From: DASVDE01 sp036381235
GTDB taxonomy: Bacteria; Actinomycetota; Thermoleophilia; Solirubrobacterales; 70-9
DNA length: 64,000 bases
NCBI GenBank assembly: GCA_036381235.1
Contig: DASVDE010000026.1
Location: 31,811 to 95,810 of the forward strand
Direction: 5' to 3'
Shown here: in pieces, positions 43,816-50,557 of the stretch
Layout of the letters: every line of letters begins with the position of its first letter
Position numbering within the stretch: the stretch's first letter is position 1
Made by a program: the position numbers and the translations under genes
Notes under the pieces: generated by a model
What the model saw: only the letters and a program-made list of their open reading frames with translations
Database searches by the model: none
Told to the model about the DNA's origin: nothing

Positions 43816-44970
43816 CTTCGCTCTCGCGACACCGTGGATTCGAGGATCAGCAGGCGCAAGATGCTCGGTGGGGCAGCTGTCGCCGGGGCCGCGCTGCCGA
43901 TCCTCGGTGGATTGCTTCCGCGGGGCTCGGGTGGAGACCGCGCTTTGGCCGAGGACCCAAGGATCCACGACGGGGCCGGTACGCAGATGGGGCACGCCGG
44001 GCACGGGGACTTCGCCCATGCGAGCTTCGCCCCGGGGCGCTCGGTCGACCATCGCGGCAACGGCTTTCACCCAACCGAGCTGCTGCGCGACTTCGACTAC
44101 GGCAGAACCCGGCGACTGGCAAGCGGTCGGGTTCTGCGCGAGTGGGAGATCGTCGCCCAGGATCGAGAGATCGAGGTCGCTCCCGGCGTCAAGTACGAGG
44201 CGTGGACCTACAACGGCCGCGTTCCCGGCCCGACCCTGCGCGCCCGCGAGGGCGAGCGCCTGCGGATCCGCTTCGTAAATGGCTCCGAGCACCCGCACAC
44301 GATGCACTTCCACGGCATCCACACGGCGCAGATGGACGGGATGCCGGGGATCGGTGGGGGGCAGGTGGCACCCGGCAGGGCATTCGCCTACGAGTTCGAC
44401 GCCGAGCCTTTCGGCCTGCACCTCTACCACTGCCACGTCGCGCCGCTCGCCGCCCACATCGCCCGCGGTCTCTACGGCGCCTTCGTCGTCGATCCCAAGA
44501 AGGGCCGCCCCGACGCCGACGAGATGGTGATGGTGATGAACGGCTTCGACACCAACTTCGACCTCTCCAACGAGGTCTACGCGGTCAACACGGTCGGATT
44601 CCACTACGTCAACGAGCCGATCCAGGTGAAGCGTGACGAGCTGCTGCGGATCTACCTCGTAAATGCGCTCGAGTACGACCCCGTCAACTCCTTCCACGTC
44701 CATGCCAACTTCTTCCAGCACTATCCAACCGGCACCTCGCTGCAGCCGAGCGAGTACACCGACACGGTGATCCAGGGGCAGGCCCAGCGGGGGATCCTGG
44801 AGATGAAGTTCCCCTTCGACGGCGACTACATGTTCCATGCCCACGTCAGTGAGTTCGCTGAGCTCGGCTGGAGCGGGTTCTTCCGGGTCGGCGATCCGCT
44901 GCGGTTTGCCTCTGCCGCCGCCGCGTCCGCCTACTGCAAGCTGCCGTGGGGCGCCGGGGGGGCGGCATGA
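43786..44970 (+). CDS. Tat-exported multicopper oxidase
   Basis: Up to 394 aa. A Tat signal (SRRKMLGGAAVAGAALPIL, about residues 22-41) precedes two cupredoxin domains. Copper motifs: HTMHFHGIHTAQMDGMPG (HxH), LYHCHVAPLAAHIARGLYGA (HCHxxxH, includes type 1 Cu Cys/His) and NSFHVHANFFQHYP and MFHAHVSEFAELGWSGFF. It resembles two-domain laccase/nitrite-reductase-like MCOs that oxidise metals or phenols. The true start may be GTG 43834 (VDSRISRRKML), since the first 11 codons coincide with the operator-like repeats. It heads an operon with ZIP, DtxR and Nramp genes (ATGA overlap). Confidence 0.85.
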   Translation: MSKSDLDVSKLRSRDTVDSRISRRKMLGGAAVAGAALPILGGLLPRGSGGDRALAEDPRIHDGAGTQMGHAGHGDFAHASFAPGRSVDHRGNGFHPTELLRDFDYGRTRRLASGRVLREWEIVAQDREIEVAPGVKYEAWTYNGRVPGPTLRAREGERLRIRFVNGSEHPHTMHFHGIHTAQMDGMPGIGGGQVAPGRAFAYEFDAEPFGLHLYHCHVAPLAAHIARGLYGAFVVDPKKGRPDADEMVMVMNGFDTNFDLSNEVYAVNTVGFHYVNEPIQVKRDELLRIYLVNALEYDPVNSFHVHANFFQHYPTGTSLQPSEYTDTVIQGQAQRGILEMKFPFDGDYMFHAHVSEFAELGWSGFFRVGDPLRFASAAAASAYCKLPWGAGGAA

Positions 44971-46193
44971 TGGAGGCTGGCGCGCGCGCGGAGGCTCCTC
45001 CGGGCGGCGGGTTGCCGGCCTGGGCTCTGGGCGCGATCCCGCTGGCGCTGATCGCCGTCGCGATCGGCGCATTTGCGCTGCTTGGCGCCCCGGGGTTGGG
45101 GGAGCGCACCGGACCGCCGGTGGAGGAGGTCTCGATCGAGCGCACCGTGCTGCGGCCGGGAGAGATCGAGCTGAGCCTGCGCAACGACGGCCCCGACCCT
45201 GTCGAGGTCGCCCAGGTGGCGGTGAACGACGCCTATACCTCCTTCACGACCTCGGATGGGCGGAAGATCGACAGGCTCGGGTCGACGACGGTCCGGATCG
45301 CCTACCCGTGGATCGAAGGGGAGGCGTATGAGATCTTCATCCTGACGTCCACCGGTGGGACGATCGATGCGCAGATCCCGGTCGCCACCGAGACCCCCGA
45401 GGCCGACCTCGGCTTCTTCGGCCTGATGGCCCTGCTGGGCATCTACGTGGGGGTTATCCCCGTCAGCCTGGGGATGCTGTGGTTGCCGTTCGTGCGGCGC
45501 GTCGACCCGCGCTGGATCCGGATGCTGATCGCTTTCACGGTCGGACTGCTGGCCTTTTTGGCCATTGACGCAGCAATAGAGGGGCTGGATGTCGCCGCCG
45601 GGGCGCCGAGCGTGTTCGGCGGCACGGAGTTGGTCTTCGCCGGAGCGCTGGTCGCCTACCTGGCTTTGGCGGGGGTGGATGCCCACCTGGCGGGAAGACG
45701 GGAGCGGGCGGGCGGTTCCGGTGCAGCTCGGGGCGCCTACCTGGCGCTGCTGGTGGCGATCGGGATCGGCCTGCACAATCTCGGCGAGGGCCTGGCGATC
45801 GGCTCCGCCTACGCGAGCGGGGCGCTGGCGCTCGGCGCCTTCCTCGTGATCGGCTTCGCGATCCACAATACGACCGAGGGCCTGGCGATCGTCGCGCCGC
45901 TGCGCGAGGGGAGCGGCGCTGGGGCGCGGCCGGCCATCCCGCGGCTGGTTGCGCTCGGGTTGATCGCGGGCGCGCCGGCGATCCCGGGCGCCTGGGTCGG
46001 CGCTGCGGCGTTCAATCCCAGTCTCGCGGCGTTTCTGCTCGGCGTCGGGGCGGGCGCGATCGTCGGCGTGATCGTCCAGCTCGTGCCGGCGATGCGCGAC
46101 GACTCCGGGCGTGCACTGCATCCCGTCGCGGTCGCCGGAATGCTGGCCGGCGTCGCCCTGCTCTATCTGACCGGCCTGCTGGTATCCGTCTGA
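44967..46193 (+). CDS. ZIP-family metal transporter with N-terminal extracytoplasmic domain
   Basis: About 408 aa. The first helix (ALGAIPLALIAVAIGAFALL) is followed by a roughly 100-residue beta-rich domain (VEEVSIERTVLRPGEIELSL, with a tail EGEAYEIFILTSTGGTIDAQ) and then a ZIP core of several helices. The metal site motifs IGLHNLGEGLAIG and IGFAIHNTTEGLAIV (both HNxxEG) are intact. ZIP proteins import Zn, Fe or Mn. The outer domain could capture metal or bind the multicopper oxidase. The ATG 44967 overlaps the oxidase stop, and its own stop overlaps the DtxR ATG. Confidence 0.88.
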   Translation: MMEAGARAEAPPGGGLPAWALGAIPLALIAVAIGAFALLGAPGLGERTGPPVEEVSIERTVLRPGEIELSLRNDGPDPVEVAQVAVNDAYTSFTTSDGRKIDRLGSTTVRIAYPWIEGEAYEIFILTSTGGTIDAQIPVATETPEADLGFFGLMALLGIYVGVIPVSLGMLWLPFVRRVDPRWIRMLIAFTVGLLAFLAIDAAIEGLDVAAGAPSVFGGTELVFAGALVAYLALAGVDAHLAGRRERAGGSGAARGAYLALLVAIGIGLHNLGEGLAIGSAYASGALALGAFLVIGFAIHNTTEGLAIVAPLREGSGAGARPAIPRLVALGLIAGAPAIPGAWVGAAAFNPSLAAFLLGVGAGAIVGVIVQLVPAMRDDSGRALHPVAVAGMLAGVALLYLTGLLVSV

Positions 46194-46672
46194 TGGCCAC
46201 CTCCGGCAACTCGCCCCGGCCGCCGCAGCGCCAGCCCCACACAGAGGCGATCGAGGACTACGCGAAGGCGATCTACTCCCTTTCGCTCGATCGTGAAGGC
46301 CCGGTGACCAACGGGGAGGTCGCTGAGCGGCTGGGTGTGACACCGGCGACGGCCACCTCGATGCTCAAACGGCTTGCCGGGCTGGGGCTGGTCGACTACC
46401 TCCCCTACAAGGGCGGGAGGCTGACGCCGGCGGGGGAGAAGGTCGCTCTGGAGGTGATCCGCCATCACCGGCTGATCGAGTCCTACCTCTCGGAGGCGTT
46501 GGGCATGCCCAGCGACCGCGTCCATGACGAGGCGGAGATCCTCGAGCACTACATCTCCGAGGATCTGGAGCTGCTGATCGCCGCCAAGTTGGGGGAGCCA
46601 AGCCATGATCCCCATGGCACGCCGATCCCCGGCCCGGATCTGCGCCCTCCCAGCGGAGAGCCCACTCGCTGA
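46193..46672 (+). CDS. DtxR/MntR-family metal-dependent repressor
   Basis: A 159-aa regulator. The N-terminal winged helix (AIEDYAKAIYSLSLDREGPV, VAERLGVTPATATSMLKRL, LVDYLPYKGGRLTPAG) is typical of DtxR/MntR. The dimerisation/metal part has HHRLIESYLSEALGMPSDRV and EAEILEHYISEDLELLIAAK, with the His and Glu of the primary metal site, ending DPHGTPIP. There is no SH3-like third domain, which favours an MntR-like Mn or Fe sensor. It is third in the oxidase-ZIP-DtxR-Nramp operon and may bind the repeats at 43779-43815. Confidence 0.9.
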   Translation: MATSGNSPRPPQRQPHTEAIEDYAKAIYSLSLDREGPVTNGEVAERLGVTPATATSMLKRLAGLGLVDYLPYKGGRLTPAGEKVALEVIRHHRLIESYLSEALGMPSDRVHDEAEILEHYISEDLELLIAAKLGEPSHDPHGTPIPGPDLRPPSGEPTR

Positions 46673-46676
46673 GCCG

Positions 46677-48005
46677 ATGAGGCCGGTCGCCTCACCCCCA
46701 CCGCCCACCGAGGTCGAGCCCACCGTCGAGGACGTTCTCCCTGGCGAGGCCGCGGTGGCCGTTGCCGCTCGCCACTCGTTGGAGGGGCGAGCGCGGGGGA
46801 TCGCTCGCATCTGGCCCTTCCTCGGCCCGGCCTTCATCGCCGCCGTCGCCTACATCGATCCCGGCAACTTCGCGACGAACATCGCCGGCGGTGCCAAGTT
46901 CGGCTATCTGCTGCTCTGGGTGATCCTCTCCGCGAATCTGATCGCGATGGTCGTCCAGACCCAGTCGGCGAAGCTGGGGATCGCGACGGGGAAGAACCTG
47001 GCGGAGCTTTGCCGGGAGACCTTCTCGCGGCGGACGTCGATCGGCCTTTGGCTGCAGGCCGAGGCTGTCGCGATGGCGACCGACATCGCCGAGGTGGTCG
47101 GCGCCGCGCTGGGCCTCAATCTGCTGTTCGGGATCCCGCTCTTCCCGGCCGGGCTGATCGCCGGCGCCGGCGCCTTCGCGATCCTCGCCCTTCAGCAGAT
47201 GGGCTTTCGGCGCTTGGAGGCGGGGGTCACCGCTCTGGTCGGCGTCGTCGTCGCCTCGTTCGCCTTCGTTCTGCTCAACGCCGATCCCGACGGAGGGCAG
47301 GTGGCGCGCCACCTCTTCGTGCCGGGGTTTGCCGGGACCGAGAGCATCCTGTTGGCCACCGGGATCATCGGGGCGACGGTGATGCCGCACGTGGTCTACC
47401 TGCACTCCGCCCTGACCCAGCGGCGGATCGTCGGCCGCGACGATGGCGAACGGCGGCGGATCCTGCGCTTCGAGAAAATCGACGTGGTGATCGCGATGTC
47501 CCTGGCAGGCGTCGTCAATCTCTCGATGATGGTGATCGCCGCCGCGCTCTTCCACGACAGCGGGCTGGCCGGGATCGACTCGATCGACGGCGCCTACGAG
47601 GGGTTGAAGTCTCTGGTCTCGCTCAACGCGGCGACGGTCTTCGGCATCGCGCTGCTGGCCTCGGGGTTCGCCTCATCATCGGTCGGGACGATGGCCGGGC
47701 AGGTGGTGATGCAGGGCTTCATCCAGCGGCGCATCCCGATCTTCGTGCGTCGCGCGGTGACCCTGGCCCCCGCGCTGGTGGTGCTCGGCATCGGGCTCGA
47801 CCCGACCGACGCCCTCGTCGCCAGCCAGGTCGTACTCTCCTTCGGCATCCCGTTCGCCCTGGTGCCGTTGCTGATGATCGCGTCCAGGCGGGAGGTGATG
47901 GGGGCGCTTGTCAATCCGCGCTGGCTGACGACTTTCGCCGGGGTGCTGGCGGCGATGATCATCGCGCTGAACGTGTTCCTGCTGGAGCAGGTCTTCTTCG
48001 GCTAG
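46677..48005 (+). CDS. mntH: Nramp-family divalent metal transporter
   Basis: About 442 aa with around 11 membrane helices. The metal-site helix has AYIDPGNFATNIAGGAKFGY (DPGN) and the helix 6 motif GATVMPHVVYLHSALTQRR (MPH). These positions bind Mn(II) or Fe(II) in proton-coupled Nramp uptake. An N-terminal Pro-rich cytosolic stretch (about 20 aa) precedes the first helix. ATG 46677 lies 4 nt after the DtxR stop. It overlaps the convergent gene at its 3' end by 4 nt. Confidence 0.93.
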   Translation: MRPVASPPPPTEVEPTVEDVLPGEAAVAVAARHSLEGRARGIARIWPFLGPAFIAAVAYIDPGNFATNIAGGAKFGYLLLWVILSANLIAMVVQTQSAKLGIATGKNLAELCRETFSRRTSIGLWLQAEAVAMATDIAEVVGAALGLNLLFGIPLFPAGLIAGAGAFAILALQQMGFRRLEAGVTALVGVVVASFAFVLLNADPDGGQVARHLFVPGFAGTESILLATGIIGATVMPHVVYLHSALTQRRIVGRDDGERRRILRFEKIDVVIAMSLAGVVNLSMMVIAAALFHDSGLAGIDSIDGAYEGLKSLVSLNAATVFGIALLASGFASSSVGTMAGQVVMQGFIQRRIPIFVRRAVTLAPALVVLGIGLDPTDALVASQVVLSFGIPFALVPLLMIASRREVMGALVNPRWLTTFAGVLAAMIIALNVFLLEQVFFG

Positions 48006-48319
48006 AGCAGACCGTCGACCAGCTGGGGCAGCTCCCGCGCCATGCGCGAGCGCGGCACCACGAGATCGACGCCGGCGGCCTCGGCGGCGCGGCGGGTGTC
48101 GATGTCGACGTGGGAGTAGTAGCCGAGCACCGGGATGCCGAGCCCGACCAGGGCCTCAGCGGGCTCGGTGTCGAGATCGGCGACCAGCAGCTCGGCGTCC
48201 TCGAGTGGCGCCTCGGCGAGTGACGGCGAGAGGACGACGTCGTGCCCAGCCGCCCTCAGCGTCGCCTCCACCTTGCTGCCCAACAGCAGGTCGGTGGCGA
48301 CAGCGACGACCCGAGCCAC
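48002..48319 (-). CDS. Receiver-like small protein of unknown function
   Basis: A 105-aa protein with a CheY-like alpha/beta pattern: ARVVAVATDLLLGSKVEATL, LLVADLDTEPAEALVGLGIP, VLGYYSHVDIDTRRAAEAAG. The strand after helix 2 has AD-LD where a receiver has its phosphorylation Asp, but the acidic pair and catalytic Lys of canonical receivers are not obvious. The GTG start at 48319 overlaps the stop of the upstream gene by one base (TAGTG), so the two are coupled. Confidence 0.6.
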   Translation of the reverse strand: MARVVAVATDLLLGSKVEATLRAAGHDVVLSPSLAEAPLEDAELLVADLDTEPAEALVGLGIPVLGYYSHVDIDTRRAAEAAGVDLVVPRSRMARELPQLVDGLL

Positions 48320-48681
48320 TACAGGGCGCGGCGCTCGCGGAACTCTTCGCGAACGCTCTCCGGACGGCCCCACATCTGCACGACTTCGGCGCGGCCTTCC
48401 CGCACCTCGCGCACCACCAGCTCCCCGGTCACGCCGTCGGCATCCAGCTTCGCCAGCACCCCCTCCACCGACTCGGCGGCTGCGGCGTGTCCGAAGCTGT
48501 GGGCGACCAGCAGGCGCCAGTGCCAATCGGAATGCGAGTGGGGCTGGGCGTTGACCTGGCTCAGGGCCACCGCGGCGTCGACATAGCGACTTTCATCGTC
48601 GATCCGAAGGTCGAGCTCGAGGTCGGTCCAGTCCGGCGGCAGCGAGTCGAGCACGCTCTGGAAGTCATCGGCCAAGCTCAC
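48319..48681 (-). CDS. Conserved small protein of unknown function
   Basis: A 120-aa protein with no family I can name. It begins SLADDFQSVLDSLPPDWTDL and has a beta/alpha segment ELDLRIDDESRYVDAAVALS followed by WHWRLLVAHSFGHAAAAESV. GTG 48681 is chosen; the reading frame stays open further upstream but enters the promoter of the opposite gene. It is coupled to the receiver-like gene and divergent from the lipoprotein at 48716 (34 nt between). Confidence 0.6.
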   Translation of the reverse strand: MSLADDFQSVLDSLPPDWTDLELDLRIDDESRYVDAAVALSQVNAQPHSHSDWHWRLLVAHSFGHAAAAESVEGVLAKLDADGVTGELVVREVREGRAEVVQMWGRPESVREEFRERRAL

Positions 48682-48715
48682 ACCCGCAAGCGTACCCGCA
48701 TATGCTGCCGACCAC

Positions 48716-49678
48716 ATGAGTCGAGTTGCCGCGCTGCTGGCGGCCGCTCTCCTGTTCGGCGGGGTCGTCGGGTGCGGGGGGGACGGCGCTGAACCGGGCG
48801 CGCCGAGTGGCGCGACGCTCGTGCTCGACTTCACTCCCAACGCCGTCCACTCGGGCATCTATGCGGCACAGCGCCGTGGTTTCTACCGCGACGCGGGAAT
48901 CGACCTGACGATTCGCCAGCCCGGCGACTCGACCGACGCGCCAAAGCTGCTGGAGGTGGGGCGCGCCGATTTCGCGATCCTCGACATCCACGACCTCGGG
49001 ATCGCGGCTCAGCAAGACCTCGAGCTGGTGGGGATCATGCCGCTGGCGCAGCGTCCCCTCGCCTCTCTGATCGCTCGTCGCGACGGGTCGGTGCGTCGTC
49101 CCCGCGATCTCGAGGGGCGAACCGCCGGTGTCACCGGCCTGCCCTCCGACGAGGCGGTGCTCGACTCCGAGGTCAGCGCCGACGGTGGCGATCCGGCACG
49201 GGTAAAGCGCGTGACCATCGGCTTCAACGCCGTCTCCTCGCTGGCGGCCGGAAAGGTCGATGCAGCGACCGGCTTCTGGAACGCTGAAGGGGTGGCACTG
49301 CGCCGGGAGGGAGTCCCCGTTCGCATCTTCAAGCTCGATAGTTACGGTGCGCCTGCCTATCCGGAGTTGATCTTGGTCACCTCCCGTCGGACCCTTGAGC
49401 GGAAGCCGGATCTGGCCGCGGCGATGGTCGACGCCACCTCCGCCGGCTACCGCTTCACTGTCGATCACCCCGCCCAGGCATTGGATGACCTCCTGAGCTC
49501 GGTGCCCGGCCTCGACCGGGGCGATCAAAGGGCTCAGCTCGTGTCCCTGCTCCCGATCCTGAGCCCCGCCCCCTTCGACTACCCGGTCCTCCGTCGCTGG
49601 GGTCGGTGGGACGTCGAATACGGCCTTCTTCAGCACAAACCCGCAATCGGAAGCCTGTTCCAGGTGCCAGGCGGTTAG
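48716..49678 (+). CDS. THI5/NMT1-like substrate-binding lipoprotein
   Basis: A 320-aa periplasmic-binding protein fold of an ABC importer. The lipobox is GVVGC (Cys at residue 20). The core has VLDFTPNAVHSGIYAAQRRG, FYRDAGIDLTIRQPGDSTDA, VGRADFAILDIHDLGIAAQQ, GVTGLPSDEAVL and ATGFWNAEGVALRREGVPV, typical of thiamine-precursor or aromatic-sulfonate binding proteins. No permease or ATPase gene adjoins, so it would have to work with a transporter encoded elsewhere. Confidence 0.85.
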   Translation: MSRVAALLAAALLFGGVVGCGGDGAEPGAPSGATLVLDFTPNAVHSGIYAAQRRGFYRDAGIDLTIRQPGDSTDAPKLLEVGRADFAILDIHDLGIAAQQDLELVGIMPLAQRPLASLIARRDGSVRRPRDLEGRTAGVTGLPSDEAVLDSEVSADGGDPARVKRVTIGFNAVSSLAAGKVDAATGFWNAEGVALRREGVPVRIFKLDSYGAPAYPELILVTSRRTLERKPDLAAAMVDATSAGYRFTVDHPAQALDDLLSSVPGLDRGDQRAQLVSLLPILSPAPFDYPVLRRWGRWDVEYGLLQHKPAIGSLFQVPGG

Positions 49679-49721
49679 ACTGCCGCCGCAACGTTTCCCG
49701 GGATCTAGGTAGGAGGAGAAA

Positions 49722-50495
49722 GTGCAGGAACGAGGACTCGCGGCATATCTTGCTGAGCTGATCGGCACCTTCTTGCTGGTCTTTTTCATCACCAGTGTCG
49801 TCGTGCTGTTCGTCGCCACGGGGAATCAGGCCCAGTTCGGCTCCGACTTCGCCGTCATCGGTCTCGTCCACGCATTCCTGCTGTTCGGTCTGATCGTCAT
49901 GTTCGGGGTAGCCAGCGGCGGTCACTTCAATCCGGCCGTGACGCTGGCGGCTGCGGCGATCAAGCGAATAAGCCCGATCGACGCCGCCATCTACATGCTG
50001 GCCCAGCTCTCGGGCGGCGTGCTGGGGGCGCTGCTCTGCAAGGGCCTGCTGCTCGACGAGGGTCGCGCCACGCACTACGGCGCTGCCCAGGTCAGCGGCC
50101 TGCTCAGCGGAAACTTCGCCGGCGGAATCGTCGAGGCGGTTGGAACCTTCTGCCTGGTTCTGGTCATTCTCGCCGCCGTCTTCTCCAAGAAGAGCTTCAA
50201 GGAGTGGGCGCCGCTGGCGATCGGCACGACGCTGGGCTTCATCGTCATGGTCGGCGGACCGCTGGACGGCGGCTCCTTCAACCCGGCCCGCTGGTTCGGC
50301 CCGGCGCTGGTCGGCAACGAGTGGGGCGGCGTCTGGCCCTACCTGGTCGGCCCGATCGTCGGCTCCTTGCTCGCTGCGGTCGTCTTCAAGTTCGTGCTCG
50401 AGGCCGCTGCCCCCGCGCCGACAGAGCCGCCCGAGCGGGTCAGGCCGTCGGCCCCGAAGCCCTCGTCCGCGTCGAAGCCCGACGCCGCCGACTGA
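49722..50495 (+). CDS. Aquaporin (MIP family)
   Basis: A 257-aa channel with six helices and two half-helices. The two NPA motifs, GGHFNPAVTLA and GGSFNPARWFGPAL, are intact. The first selectivity helix is LAAYLAELIGTFLLVFFITS. The Arg following the second NPA fits the aromatic/Arg filter. The C-terminal tail is Pro/Ser-rich and cytosolic. The start is GTG 49722 with AGGAGGAG upstream. Water or glycerol specificity is not resolvable by eye. Confidence 0.93.
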   Translation: MQERGLAAYLAELIGTFLLVFFITSVVVLFVATGNQAQFGSDFAVIGLVHAFLLFGLIVMFGVASGGHFNPAVTLAAAAIKRISPIDAAIYMLAQLSGGVLGALLCKGLLLDEGRATHYGAAQVSGLLSGNFAGGIVEAVGTFCLVLVILAAVFSKKSFKEWAPLAIGTTLGFIVMVGGPLDGGSFNPARWFGPALVGNEWGGVWPYLVGPIVGSLLAAVVFKFVLEAAAPAPTEPPERVRPSAPKPSSASKPDAAD

Positions 50496-50511
50496 CCCGG
50501 ACTGCTTGATC

Positions 50512-50540
50512 AACCGCCGGGCCCGCGCGGCCCGGCGGTT
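50512..50540 (+). terminator. Hairpin after the aquaporin gene
   Basis: AACCGCCGGGCC (50512-50523) and GGCCCGGCGGTT (50529-50540) form a perfect 12-bp stem with a 5-nt loop, starting 17 nt after the aquaporin stop and ending 17 nt before the FO synthase GTG. It probably ends aquaporin transcription and could also affect the FO synthase start. Confidence 0.7.
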
Positions 50541-50557
50541 GCAGTAGCTTGAACGGC

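Noticed and set aside
48716..49678. Lipoprotein as part of a thiamine-precursor importer operon
   Set aside because: No permease, ATPase or thi gene is next to it, and no TPP riboswitch sequence was seen upstream.
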